Origin: Tribonema minus
Taxonomy: Eukaryota; Sar; Xanthophyceae; Tribonematales; Tribonemataceae
Length of the DNA: 64,000 bases
Assembly (NCBI GenBank): GCA_017506865.1
Contig: JAFCMP010000542.1
Span: 248,001 to 312,000 of the forward strand
Direction: 5' to 3'
The notes under the pieces are model-generated. The model ran no database searches and was not told the DNA's origin. It saw only the letters and a list, made by a program, of their open reading frames with translations. Shown here in pieces: positions 36,001-46,721 of this stretch. Positions within the stretch are counted from its first letter, which is position 1. Each line of letters begins with the position of its first letter. The position numbers and the translations under genes are program-made.

Positions 36001-39000
36001 CGCGCACGCCTCGTATAATTGCTACCAGCATGTGCTCAGATGCTGCACTGGGTATCAGCGCAACCAGCATTATGATTACAGCAAAGTCCTTCTGTGGGCT
36101 GCAGAGGTGACCTGTTGCTGAGCGTTGGTGGGCACGCCCTGCCTAGCCCTACCCCTAACGCTAACCCTAACCCTAACCCTAACCCTAGCTCTATGTGCGG
36201 CCTGTCCCCAAACACACCCTAGCTTACCCTTGGCGCCATTCAGCATTGGGCGGTGAGGCCATCCTTCATCTCGTAGGGTTACGAATTAGGCAAACCCTAG
36301 ATGTGCTTTACTTTTAGCTCCAGGGGACCTGTGGGACCGGCCAGAGCTGCCATGCATTTCATCCCCTCAAATGCAAACCCTAACCTCAACGCTTTGAGAA
36401 GCTGTGTCTGAAAGCCGGCAGTCGGCCATACTCCATCTCTGCCTTCATCGCATACCTACCTTCCTCCTACGTCTCGCGCTCCAGCTGTCTCAGTGTAAAA
36501 CCTAGTTGCACGCTACCTGTCGCTGCCGAGCAGCTGCCGCGCCATGCTGCCACGCAACGTATCTCTTGCCTCTTGCCTGTCGCTGAGAGGACCAGTGTTT
36601 AATCTATCTCGCTGCGCACACACCATCAGTCTCCTTTGCCTCGAGTGTGACCGACAATCTTCAGCTTACCTGTCACCGAGAAGTGACAGTCGCCCCATGC
36701 TGCAGCGCAGGCTCTGGCTCTGCCGCGGCGAGTTTACCATAGAGTGCCGCGAGCCAGGCGTCGCCGGCACTGCGCCGTTGAACAGCGCCGAGTCTGCTAA
36801 GCGTGGCGTGCTGCCAGTGAGGGTGGCCGCCTGCGAAGCGGGGGGGGGGGTTACACATGGTGAGTATGCGTGCTGGCGGTGACATGCACCTATGGGTGGG
36901 GAAGGGGGGGGGGGGCGGTCGTGAGCATGCTGGTTGCTCGTGCAAAACGTGACTTCAAGCTCGCAATTCCTCCCGCCCGACACCGGTTCCAACTCTCACC
37001 ATAACTCTTACCCCAATGATGACCTAGAACCCACCACCGTTGAACAGCGCAAGTCTGCTAAGAGTGGCGTGCTGCCGGTGATGGTGGCCGACTGGGAGGG
37101 GGGGGGGAGGGGGGGGGGGGGGGGGTGGTTGTGAGCGTGCTGGCTGCTTGTGCAAAGCCTGCACTTCCTCCCGCCCGACACTGATTCTAACTCTAGCCAC
37201 AACTCTCACCCCAATAATGATCATGAACCCAGCTCTAGACTTGACCTAACGCTCATGCCCCTGATCCTACCGTAGCTTTAACCCTGCTTGCAGCCCTGAC
37301 TACACCTGATGTCCCTGTGCACAGTGCAGCAGCCCACTGCGCAGCAGCAGCGTGCATTCAGCAGCGTGGCGAACATAGTTTGTCCAGGCAAATGCTGCAG
37401 GCGCTGGGCTTCAAACATGGCACTGAGTTGTCGTTGATGTGTCTTGCACGCGCAGTACTTCACTGAGTTGAAGGCGAAGTTAATGTGTTGAAGTTGATGA
37501 GCGCTGCTGCGCACGCGTCGAGGGACCGGCACCAAAAAAGTTTGAAGACACACGTCGTGCATGCAGCGGCGCGGGGCAGAGCATGGCTCAGAACGCGCTA
37601 TGGTTTGGGGCCAGGGCTGAGGTCAGTCTCAAAACTAAGTATGGTTGAGGTGAGGGCAAGGGTAAGCGCCTCTCAGGGAGTTGGGGGTTACCGTTGCAGT
37701 TGATGGCTACACTATCAGCCTCAGTGGCGTTTGTGGCGGTGATACTACTTAGGGTTAGGGTTAGGGTTAGGGTTAGGGTACATGGGAGGCTCGCGATTGA
37801 GGACGGTGGCCGGCGCTGACTTTTGCATATAGCAACTGCGTGAAGCGCACGGCTTATTGCTGGGTTAAGGGTTAGGAATACATCGTATGGCCAAGGTCAG
37901 GCAGCCTTTCTCCGATTACTGCTCTCTGTATGGACCCACAACTGCTTGGAATGGTGCTGCAGCGGGGCTCGTCACTATTTCAGTACATCAGTCCTACACC
38001 AGCTAGTGCAAAACAACCAGTGTTACAGTATCGCGTTGCAAGCGTCACCTTCTGAGTGAGCAGCTCGGCGTCCGCCAGTATGTCCCTCAAGCTCGCGTGC
38101 CGCGACATGAGGGACAGGCTGGCGCGCTCCCCCCCCGTGGCAACGCTCAGTCGGCCCGGCGACGTAGGGCTGCGCGGCAGCGGCGTGCTGCTGCGGTGGC
38201 TGCCACTGCTCACGTCTGTCAGGGCATCGCTTGTGCTGCCGCTGCCGCTGCCGCTGCCGCTGCCGCTACCGCTGCCATTGCCGCCCCCATATGCGGGCAC
38301 ATCACCCAGCAGCGTGAGTGCCGCGCCGCCAATAAAGTTGCCGCCGCCGCCACCGCCGCCACCGCCGCTGGCACCATCGCCGTACACGTGCGGCCCATGC
38401 TGGCGGCGCATACGTGGCAGCTGCGGCAGCGGGGACAGCGTGCTCTGCATGCGCCCGTTGCGGGCACGCTCGCTATCGTCAAACGACTCCGCCGGTGCGC
38501 GGCGGCAGGTACTCATCTCTTCACACGCCTCTGTTTCAAGCGCATCATCGTCACTGACGTCGGCGGGATGTGTCGCACTGCCTGTGGCGACCGGCTGTGC
38601 TGCTGCCGCTGCCGCCGCCGCTGCTGCTGCGGGCGCAGCTGCAGCCAGGGCTGATAGCCGGGCGCTTGATTCAGCAGTATTGCCGGCTGTGGCCTCAGAA
38701 CTGGAGATTCTCTTCATATTTACAATTGTGGCTGTGCCCGGTTGCATTGACTGCAGCGGGGTGCTGCTACCGGTGCCGTTGCTTTCACCCGGGCCAGCAT
38801 GGCAGTCAGAGCTTGGACCATTGGCGTTAGTCGCCTCCTCTCCGCCTCCGACTGAGTCCCCTTCCTCTGTCCGCAAACTGAACACAGCATCAATTGCCAC
38901 TAGCACTTGTGGCTGCTGCAGCAGAGCAGCTCCGTGAACCCCTGCTGATGGCGTCTGCAAGAAACTGCGCGCGCACCCCCCAGAATCGAAATGTGACTTG

Positions 39001-39143
39001 AGGTGTTGCTCTACTTCCGCCACGGACTCCCGCGGTATGCCGTGGCCTGCCAAAGCAGCGTTCAATTCGTTTACTGACTTGGAAGTCCTTAGTAATTCTT
39101 CGACGCTGCTTGCCGCGATGGGGGAGGACGTTGAAATCCCCAT
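30063..39143 (-). CDS. MAP kinase kinase kinase (STE11/NPK1 type), C-lobe missing
   Basis: Exons on the minus strand: 39,143-38,049 (365 codons from ATG; Ser/Gly/Ala-rich, ending SLRDILADAELLTQK before GTGACG), about 36,900-36,670 (STPRLADSALFNG..SLLGDR before GTAAGC), 34,200-34,120 (P-loop, WRLGPKIGSGSFGTVHKG), about 32,200-31,981 (helix C and strand 4, VNLLRAMQHPHVVQYLGVDF), about 30,930-30,828 (hinge, LYTFCEWVPGRSLKDLL, FGPVRETVARDYARQ) and 30,129-30,063 (catalytic loop HIIHRDIKSAN). The phases of the last two exons agree. Kinases of this type start MAPK cascades by phosphorylating MAP2Ks. The exon with the VAVK lysine is not found, and there is no DFG or C-lobe before the CCCTAA block at 29.8 kb. 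The gene therefore looks truncated by the rearrangement there. Membership of the two N-terminal exons is inferred from strand and position. Confidence 0.7.
30195..30330 (-). pseudogene. decayed duplicates of the MAP3K catalytic-loop exon
   Basis: Two stretches just upstream of the HRDIK exon resemble its first half. 30,195-30,240 (GTGGTTGTGGCGCAGGTACT) and 30,288-30,330 (GATGTGGATGTCGTGCAGGC) parallel GATGTGGTTGTCATGCAGGT of the true exon. They appear to be tandem exon copies that have lost the HRDIK codons. Confidence 0.55.
32355..32927. repeat. cluster of short TTAGGG / CCCTAA tracts in MAP3K introns
   Basis: GGGTTAGGGCTAGGGTTAGG at 32,355-32,385, CCCTAACCCTAACGCT near 32,585 and again near 32,638, and AGGGTTAGGGTTAGAG at 32,901-32,927. 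Orientations are mixed. More degenerate tracts occur at about 31,641, 33,105, 33,950, 34,080 and 37,865. No exon is visible between 32,260 and 33,480. Confidence 0.8.
33493..33610 (+). mobile_element. LINE family 2 stub, about 118 bp, with 12-bp target duplication
   Basis: Contains the last codons and 3' UTR of family 2 (CTCCTAGGGCACAGCGCAGAC to CAAGTCCATAC). It is flanked by an exact 12-bp duplication, GTACCTTCACCT, at 33,481-33,492 and 33,611-33,622. It is severely 5'-truncated and lies in a MAP3K intron. Confidence 0.93.
34120..34200 (-). CDS. MAP3K P-loop exon
   Basis: An 81-bp phase-0 exon between TTGTTGACAG and GTGCGC. It encodes KWRLGPKIGSGSFGTVHKG, then PNEETGQ. GSGSFGTV is the nucleotide-binding glycine loop. 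Listed separately because it is the strongest anchor for the kinase call. Confidence 0.85.
34990..35225. repeat. tandem repeat, period about 100 bp, two-plus units
   Basis: CGTTGTGCCG..ACACAC.TCATATGTACAT..CAGAA.CGCGCACG..TGAAGTT.CTTGATCAT occurs from about 35,012 and again from about 35,110, with a partial third unit. It lies in the region between MAP3K exons. Function unknown. Confidence 0.7.
35402..35512 (+). other. isolated exon-like block, unrecognised
   Basis: Open between CATCTAGCAG and GTAGGTAG; encodes METGVMQLDLNMLRRRL-like sequence and LHELLTVAGITYHQ. Splice borders are canonical, but no neighbouring plus-strand exon or family is recognised. It may be chance. Confidence 0.25.
36146..36188. 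repeat. internal telomere-like block (CCCTAA)n
   Basis: Five to six CCCTAA units with ACCCCTAACG variants at the left edge, within the MAP3K gene region. Confidence 0.9.
36680..37230. repeat. imperfect tandem duplication of a MAP3K exon and its intron
   Basis: A unit of about 240-260 bp beginning in the exon (GTTGAACAGCGC.GAGTCTGCTAAG) and running through a poly-G tract to CCTCCCGCCCGACAC..TCTAACTCT is present at about 36,770-37,000 and again at about 37,035-37,225. The upstream copy lacks most of the exon and is probably non-coding. Confidence 0.75.
37748..37780. repeat. internal telomere-like block (TTAGGG)n
   Basis: Five exact TTAGGG units, opposite in orientation to the 29.7-kb and 36.1-kb blocks, just left of the first MAP3K exon. 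Confidence 0.92.
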
Positions 39144-39914
39144 CTGTTCGCTATGGCTGGCGCACCTTGCTGTTGCCCATCACGCTTGGTAACATCTAGT
39201 GCGTATGCAGCGGCATCTCCGAGGATGCGTCAATCCGAGTGGACTGCTGGCTTTTCAACAGCGTACAGCACGTTGCCTGTCCATGTGGACGAAGCCTCTG
39301 GCTCTGTAATGTCCAACAAGTCCATGTCGTGAAGCTGAAGCGCGGGCCGATGACTTCAAAGAGTTGCTATCAACACACGCATATATATATCTTTGCCTAC
39401 GGCCTCGTTGTTGTTTGGTGTATTATTTATGTGCGTGGTCGGAGTGTACACAGTTTCAACTGGCGTAACGTTCCCGTCTCATTTGTTGTTGCTCGTTGCT
39501 CGGTCGGCGTTGCGCCTAAAGCAGACAAGAGTTAGGTTCTATGGGGCCGGCAGCCTCGAGGGCCGGCAGCCCTCATTCATGCACAAGAAGATTCGAGGCC
39601 GATTCGAGGCCCTTGTCGGGCTTTGCTTGGAGGCAATCGATCCTTTGGCCAAGCAACCTTTGGCAAGCGCCTCACTTTGGACCATCATGATTCATCTGTG
39701 TCGCTCTGCCGAGTGGCCTGCTTTGCACGTTCCAAGCTTGCCGCAGGCGAGCGCAGTGATGGAATCCGTCATTGAGCTCCCTCAGAGAAAAAAACACTTT
39801 TAGTAGAAGTATGGAACATTCCTCCAAATCTCAATAAAAAGCCCAGAATCTTTTTTGGTGACAAAAAAAAGAGTCGTGAAAGCTTGCAAGTGCCTCTATG
39901 CGCATTGAAAATCA
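39144..39914. other. region upstream of MAP3K, one unrecognised open frame
   Basis: Should contain the MAP3K promoter, but no motif is clear. A plus-strand frame at 39,393-39,803 (136 codons) includes KIRGRFEALVGLCLEAIDP and MIHLCRSAEWPALHV. I do not recognise it, and the first third looks like translated non-coding DNA. CAATAAAA near 39,831 may be a poly-A signal. Confidence 0.3.
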
Positions 39915-40319
39915 CCTTATGGGTACGTTGGCTCATTCAGAAACGCTGTGCCGATGGGTGCATGTGGCGCTGTGACCGGAACCGGCGGGCAAGGGCCCAG
40001 GCGATGTTCGCCCCCCGCGTGCACTGAGGTCTAGATTGCCGCAAATCGCGACGCTGGGGACCACTCGAGCAACAGCTGAAGCTCATACAGCAGTCCTCCA
40101 TGCCGCGGTGCAAGTGTCAAAGTTATGAATAGTACAATATGGGGGGGGGAGCACATGGAGGAGGACGTAGGGGAGGACCCCGAGATGCCATTTGGCGGCG
40201 GTGGCGTTTGAGTGGTTGTCGTTGCGACACTTTCAAACTGTCATACGACATGTAGATTCCTTACAGCTAGATGCCAATCATCTGGGCTTTTTCGCGCCCT
40301 AAGCGAGAATTAATAAAAA
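39915..40319 (+). mobile_element. LINE family 1 fragment, 3' end with an inverted 5' piece
   Basis: 40,143-40,319 is about 96% identical by eye to the last 175 bp of the 5.5-kb LINE and ends at GTAC (40,320-40,323). 39,915-40,010 matches a more internal part of the element in the opposite orientation (GTGCATGTGGCGCTG.GACCGGAA), but at only about 70%. Either a 5' inversion during insertion or two fragments of different age. Confidence 0.75.
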
Positions 40320-40330
40320 GTACAGAACGG

Positions 40331-40400
40331 GGTAAGGGTAAGGGTAAGGGTTGGGGCCCCGGTTAGTTAGGGCTAGCATTAGAATAAGGGTTAGGTCCGA
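40331..40400. repeat. variant telomere-like tract (GGGTAA / TTAGGG)
   Basis: GGTAAGGGTAAGGGTAAGGG, then scattered TTAGGG. It lies next to the 3' end of the LINE-1 fragment. Confidence 0.7.
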
Positions 40401-42307
40401 CAGAGTCTACTCACTAGTGGGATAAGGGTTTAGGCGTGTCAACGAGCATTGTGTGGCAGCTACCGACAGTCAAAAGTGACCTAGGTGCTGCACAAGCTGA
40501 GCACTGCTGATCTGCTGTCACGCAGCCCCCAGTGCATAAAGCACGTCCCAAACGCTTGGTCCTCAGGAGGCTCACCTGAGATGATCCGACGGCCGCAAGC
40601 TGAGTGCACAGCTGCTGAGCGTCGGCTCTCGGCTCTCGCCTCGTCGGGCCCCCTTCGCTGCGCATGAAGTTCAGTGCGTGCTCTTTCAAGACCCGGTGCG
40701 CTACGGCACGTGAGCACTTCAGCGGAGCACATTCCTGTCAGGGGGCTGCTCACGTGTACCGTCATTGCAATGTTGCAATTGTCCAGTGTTTGTGATGGCG
40801 TGGCTCAGTTGGTGCCGTCTCGGGCTTGTGTGTCAGGCCGTGTATGCTATAGCTTATAGCCTTCTTGCACAAGAAGTGCTCATGCCAAAGTGGTGCGAGG
40901 CGACCCTAGGGTTCAACGTGAGCTATGTAGGGGGGCGCATTTTGTCATATTCTGCCACATCAATCAATGGCTTTCACGCGCGCACGTAATAAGATGCAAC
41001 GTCAACGTTGCGTCGTGCATCAAGAACACCTGGGCACACTCTCATGAGAGGGGAGAGTCACATCAACCTAAGCCCTGCTACTGTTATTGTAGTATGTAGT
41101 ACCCATGACGCCCACAGTGTACAAGGTCACCTGTGCACTGCGTGCGACTCGTTGCAGAGTGCACACTTGCAGTTGGCTGTCATGCTGCACCTCACCTTGA
41201 ATAATGCAGAGAGACGCACCAGGACTGAGCATTGCTAAGCGGAGCCACTCACTTGAACCCCAAAAAGGAAGCGGCGACGGCTGCAGCAGCCGTCCCACAT
41301 CGCGATACCAGGTATTCAAGGCCTCGATGTTGCTGCAAAACGCTTGGTGCTTGCATGCCGTCACATCACATGTAAACGGCGCCGCTCAACAGGGCTACTG
41401 AGCGCTTCCGCAATGACGCGCACCTGCGGTGCTGATCTGCTCTGCACATCCGTCGTCAGGTCTGCCTGCACTGCAGCTGTGTCACCGCACCTGCAGCTGC
41501 TGCGCCTGGCAGGTAGCGGACCCGAGTGCATGCAGCTCATCTGGCCCCAATCAGCATGCCTACGGTAGGCACAGAGAAGTTGGCAGCTAGCCCTGGTTTT
41601 GAGCTAACAGCAGCAGCGAGACCTCTATTTCGTCTTGTCAGCATGACAACAATGCCATCATATTGCAGTACAGCAAAGTACAAGGCGATGAAGGCGCAGC
41701 AGCTGTAGTGCCAGTACAATCAAGCCTCGCATACCGATGCGGCTTAGGTATAAACAGGTGCGCATGACAATGTGCACTTGGGGCCAGAAATGAGCGGCGC
41801 CCAAACTCAAGGCACTCGCAGTGCAAGCCAGACTGCACTGTGCACGGCCTGCATGCAGGCAGTGAGACACAGCATGGCAGCTGCTCATCGCTGCTTATAC
41901 GTTGACATGTGACTGTAATTGCATAGCATGGTGTGCAAAGCGACAGACAGCGATCGGTCACAAAGCAAGCTGCTGGTTTGCTGGTGGTGCCCATGCAGGC
42001 AGCGCCAACTGCAGGTATTTGTATTTGAAAAAACTCAACTGCGCGCTTGTGTGATGACTGCTGTGATGCGCGCTGTGCTATTCGTTACTGCATGTCGTAT
42101 GCCTATTCCACATCCTATACCTCCTTGCATGCCGCATGCCACGCGACACCCATCGGCATGGTCTGAGACTATCCTGCTTTGCCGACGCAAGATGCATCTT
42201 GAGCACACTGCAGTTGCATGCGCCACATTTCATCCCCATGCCTAAATCTGCTTATGGCAAAAGCCTATTTGTTGAACCCCGCTGCCACGTTATCCTGCAT
42301 ATCACCT
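40401..42307. other. stretch without recognised gene
   Basis: Only short open frames. One minus-strand exon candidate at about 41,251-41,337 (NTWYRDVGRLLQPSPLPFWG, after TTTGCAG and before GTGAGT) has plausible borders but no family. I see nothing else supportable. Confidence 0.3.
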
Positions 42308-43369
42308 TCATGCTTGATGCCAGTGCTCACTATATGCGCAGCGCCCACCTCTCGCAGTTCGCCCTCTGTTCGAGCACCTCGAAGCTGTAGCCGTGCCACG
42401 GACATATCCTATGTCCATACGGGCGCCTGCATGCAGCTCACGGCCGCCAAGCGGGCCTGCCAATATTGCGAGCAGGTAATTGACGTTGCACGCCTTTGCT
42501 GCGCCTATGAGTACCTCGATGTCAACAGCAAGACCTGCAAGCTGCATGCGTTCAAGCGCCTCTGAAGAGCCCAGCTCCCCCAATACCACGCAAAGCTCGA
42601 CTCGCGTGGCCTCTGGGAGCGATGGCAATCCATCGGCGAAGCCTGGGCTAACCAGAGCAAGGCCAAGCCTTGACTGCGACAGCACCGCGGCCTTGAACTC
42701 TGTCAAGTGTACTGATGAGACCTCGTAAACAGTCGCCACACATGCCGTGTAAAGAGCACGCGCCCTCCTGCTCACAGGCGCGACGAAAAGGAAGTTGCCA
42801 GGGCCTACAAATGACAGGATAGTGGTGAGCAGCTCATTGCTCATGAGCACTTCTGCTGTTGCCGGTGATTCTGGGCGCATCCTGCGGCAGGGGCGTTCAC
42901 CGTTTCCCACCGCATCCTGAACGGCTGCCGAGCGTTGCTCCAGTATCCGCAATGTGGCGGTCAGGCTCACAAGACCTCGCATTGGCGCGATGCCTTCAGC
43001 ATCAGGGTGGAGATGGCGCAGCACCGCTTTGATGCTCCTGTAGCTCGGTCATGATAACCGGTAATTCCATCGCAGCAGCCTCCACATCTGCAGGAAAGAA
43101 AAGATCGACAGCACAGAAAAGAGGTGTTCACTGTCAAATTCAGGGCAGTACGTCCCATGCATAGCAGATGAAAGTATGCACAATAACAGATGACCAATGC
43201 ATGCACAACAATACCGAATAACCGCACCTTCAGGCGGCGCTGTGCCAGCAAACGGCGCCGTCAACCACCGCTTGCGGAGAAGTGCCTCAGCTCGATCGAC
43301 AAGAGAGTTCAGTGCACACTGGTCGGTGTCGAGCACAGTCTGAGAGCCAGCTTGTGCGGTTCCGTCCAT
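42308..43369 (-). CDS. F-box-like protein, apparent frameshift
   Basis: Exon 1, 43,369-43,228: MDGTAQAGSQTVLDTD, then LVDRAEALLRKRWL and GTAPPEG before GTGCGG. Exon 2 starts at 43,087 after TTTCCTGCAG: DVEAAAMELPVIMTELQ, then LRHLHPDAEGIAPMRGLVSL, an F-box-like segment LLTTILSFVGPGNFLFVAPV followed by SRRARALY, and repeats resembling the ankyrin-like modules usual in algal F-box proteins (SSEALERMQLAGLAVDIEV). F-box proteins recruit substrates to SCF ubiquitin ligases. Relative to segment C there is one extra base near 43,040, between TELQ and SIKAVLRHL. This shifts the frame and suggests a recent lesion or a sequence error. The 3' end beyond 42,308 is unclear. Confidence 0.6.
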
Positions 43370-43471
43370 GACGAGTAAGGCGAGATCTGTGTGTACCGCG
43401 CGGAGGGGCCTCTGAGCTCAGCCGTGCAATATCGATTATCGATCCAAGTTTGGGAACTCCAGGACATAATA

Positions 43472-44470
43472 CACAACAGCAGCAAATGCGTTGGAAGCAG
43501 TCGCGGCGTGGCGCAGCGGCGCCTTTAAGGGGGCCATGGGTTTCTTGGCGCAACTGCCGAGCACTGACCCAGCGGAGACCATGTCGCCGCCAGAATTCCG
43601 CGAGACGCTGCGGCGCCACCTGGGCGTAGAGCGCCCCGCCTCCGCTGCGGCGCGGTGCCCCAAGTGCCATAAACCAGTGGAGTCAGGTGCCCACCTGCGC
43701 CGCTGCACACAAGGGCTTAACGTCACGCGACACAACTTGCTCGCAGACGCGCTCTTTCAGCTGCTCAAGCAGGTGGCCCACCTCCGCGGTCTCGACCGGG
43801 ACACCCTTGCCCCCTTCCGCCGCTACGCGGCGCGCCACGGGTTCAACAAGTTCAAGGACATCGTCTTCGGCAGCAACCAGATCTGCCTTCCAGTCCCTAA
43901 AGTGCAGCCGAGCGCAGACGCGGTAGCGGCAGGCCGGTGCACTAAACTGCGCGGCGGCTTTGAAGTAGCGGCTGAGCTTGTTACATAGACGTCACCATAC
44001 GTGACAGCTCATGCCCCTCCCGCCTCCGTCAGGCTCAGCGGGGCGCGCGCGATGTGCAGCGCGTGCTTGAATCGGCTTCGCAGGAAAAGATAGACACATA
44101 CGTAGTCTCAGGGGCCCTGGTCCCCACTACACACACCCTAATTTCCGCAGCCTTTGACCACTTCGGCGCTATGTCACGCGAAACCCAAGCGCTGCTACAC
44201 GCACTCGCCGAGCAGAGCTCGCAGGGCAGCTACAATCTCGCGCAGCGCGTTGCCTTCTGGCGCCGCCGCACCTCCCTCGCGCTACAGCGCGCGCTCACAC
44301 GTGTCGTGATCGACAACTGGAACGCAGTCATTGCCCCTGATGGCGACGTCAGCGCTTACCGCCGCATCACACTGTTACAAGTGCCGCGGCCCTCGCCGGC
44401 CAGCGCCGAACCGCCGGCCCCTCTGTAGATTTAGTTTTTGGCAGATTTATCGTGCTCTCAGCCCATGCGG
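43472..44470 (+). mobile_element. LINE family 3: 1-kb 5'-truncated copy with 14-bp target duplication
   Basis: Flanked by exact TCCAGGACATAATA at 43,458-43,471 and 44,471-44,484. Segment C lacks the insert. It encodes a CCHC finger CPKCHKPVESGAHLRRC followed by NVTRHNLLADALF. In a second frame it encodes DVTIRDSS, QEKIDTYV and HLISAAFDHFG-like sequence and a C-terminal WRRRTSLALQRAL. This is the CCHC plus restriction-like endonuclease end of an R2/CRE-type LINE. One frame change falls between the finger and the endonuclease core, near 43,985. RT is absent because of the truncation. Unlike families 1 and 2 the duplicated target has no GTAC. Confidence 0.88.
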
Positions 44471-45810
44471 TCCAGGACATAATATACAACTTCACGTTTG
44501 AAGTCTCGGCGTCTACTTGAAGATATCGTGCTGAGTGCGCCTTCGGGGCGGCTCTTTACGTTTCATGACAAGGGTCTTTTCGTTATACCAACTCTCACTG
44601 CAGGAAGGCCAGGTCCAGCTGGCAAGCTCACGTACACCGCAGCAACATGCGAGAGCAGCCCGTTGGCGAGTGATGGAAGGTAATACTATGCAAAATGCCT
44701 CTTTTGTGGCATTTGCTGGCTCGAAGCCAGGACAGCAGAGGCTGAAGAGTGCTTAAAGCTACTTTCTATGCCAGCAAGAACCAACGAAACGAAAGTGTCT
44801 CAGCCCCACTAAAACGATCAACAATACACAGCATCCTGACACAATGCTGCACAAGTACATCATCAGGTGCTGCGCACTGTGTGTGTGAACACGTTGTGAC
44901 CACATGTCTGGATATTGAGTCTTCTCCTTCGGACGGTTGTGGATTATCTGATCACTACAACCTTATCCTACAAAAACTGGAAGGTATCATATGATGATGA
45001 TCGTTCTGATCAGTCGACTCTTTTGAACAACATGCATATTGCCCCACATCAGGGCACCAGTGAGCAACATGTGTGTACAGTGGCATTGGTGCATGCACAG
45101 ACAGGCGGAGTGCATGTGACGTCAAGTGTGCACAAAACCAATTGCGGCTTTAAAAATCGTTTGGGTCTAAGTAAAGCTACTAGTAGATGCACATGCGATG
45201 GCCATATGGCAACTACGCATATTCATACTGCAATGTCAGCACTTACAACAAGGAGCATCGCACGAAATAAACAGCGCAGGAGCACAAGACACCTTGACCG
45301 CATGACTGCGCATGCGTGCAGTGCACATATGGGACCTCCGCAACACATAGACTTGTATATGGGTAAGGATGTCACATCACGGTGACACACTGTTGGCAAG
45401 CACAGTGGCAGGCGCCTTGTACATGCAGTGCGTAGCTAATGGCCAAGTACTCGCTCATGCTATTCCTGTCGAGGAGATGGAAAGGAAAAATCTGTGCCCG
45501 GCTGCCAAAAACCATAGTGCACTGCAGTGCCTAGTCACACACTGTCACAGCGTGCCGGCACATGAGTGAATGCTTCCTGGACCATGAGTCCGGCTTGTGC
45601 AGCTTGATGCTCAGACCCAGAGCCTGCAGCTCCGACTCCGAGACGTAATGAGAAATTAAACATTATGTGGCAACCTGAAGCAGGCTCTGTAAAAGCGCGC
45701 ATGATGACTTTGTGCTGCCGTGGCGTGACCATCATGCTGCTTGCCTGTGACTATTACCAGTAGTACTACTGCTGGACTCTGGAAGGAGACCGCAGCATCA
45801 GACTCTGATG

Positions 45811-46635
45811 CTAATATTGGGCCGGGCGCTGCTGCTGCGATGACACTGACGGATGCTCACACAGACGCTGTAGGCTGTGCTGCTGTTGCTGCTGCAGCAG
45901 CAGCAGCAGCTGTCGCTGTCGTTGCTGCCGCTGCTGCAACTGGCGCTGATGCTCCTGATACTGCTGGTGCAATTGAAGCTGCTGCTGCTCGTGGTGCTGG
46001 TGCTGCAGCTTTCGCTGCTGCTGATGGTGAAGGCGCTGCTGATGCTGCAGGACATTGTCAAGTTGCTGCTGCCGCTGCAGCAATGGAGTGTGCGACGAGC
46101 TATGGTCACCTTGGCTGGATGGCAGGTGCGCCTGCTCTGCCGCCGTCGCATCACTGAGGTCCGCTGACGATCCCAGTGCGTCGGTGTGCAGACATGCGGA
46201 CAGCGCCTGCAGCATCCGCTGAGAGTTGTGCAGCTCGTGCAGCTGCTGCTGTTGACGGACAGCAAGTGTCGCTGCCTCCTGCTCCGCTGTGCGCTGCTGC
46301 CACGGACGGCTTGGCGGGCAATCTGCTGATGACATTCCAGGTATGACAGCACCGTCCGCGCCATCCTCTGTCAAGTTGAAGCCGAACTGCGCTGCTGCTG
46401 TTACTGGCCGAGAATGGGATGATCGGCCTGCCAGTGCAAGAGCCACGCCGTCCCCAGCAACTGTTGTTACGGCAGAATCTGATGTTCCTGACAAGCCGAA
46501 GAAGCGCTCCCAGTGCTGCTCCTCCGGCCATATCTCGTCCGTTTCTGTGACGCCTTGACTGACTGACTGCGATCCGAGAGAGCTCTCAGAGCCAGACACA
46601 GCAGCGTCCGCATCTGCATCCGCGACCCGCTCCAT
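45811..46635 (-). CDS. glutamine-rich protein, copy B (intact 274 codons)
   Basis: Starts MERVADADADAAVSGSESSL and continues through WPEEQHWERFFGLSGTSDS, AAAQFGFNLTEDGADGAVI, GMSSADCPPSRPWQQ and LHELHNSQRMLQALSACLH to a Gln/His/Leu-rich C-terminal 100 residues. The region up to CLHTDALGSSADLSD is kept in the older copy C, so that part is probably a real conserved domain. The Gln tail varies by triplet slippage. No known family recognised; a nuclear low-complexity regulator is a possibility only. The ATG is the first in frame and sits 12 bases after an in-frame TAG. Confidence 0.55.
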   Translation of the reverse strand: MERVADADADAAVSGSESSLGSQSVSQGVTETDEIWPEEQHWERFFGLSGTSDSAVTTVAGDGVALALAGRSSHSRPVTAAAQFGFNLTEDGADGAVIPGMSSADCPPSRPWQQRTAEQEAATLAVRQQQQLHELHNSQRMLQALSACLHTDALGSSADLSDATAAEQAHLPSSQGDHSSSHTPLLQRQQQLDNVLQHQQRLHHQQQRKLQHQHHEQQQLQLHQQYQEHQRQLQQRQQRQRQLLLLLQQQQQHSLQRLCEHPSVSSQQQRPAQY

Positions 46636-46721
46636 GTCGCTGATCTACTGCCGCAGCGTTCAACTTGGCCTCTGCAACAAACGCGGCACAAAGCAGATCC
46701 GTGAATTCGTGAATGCTGATG

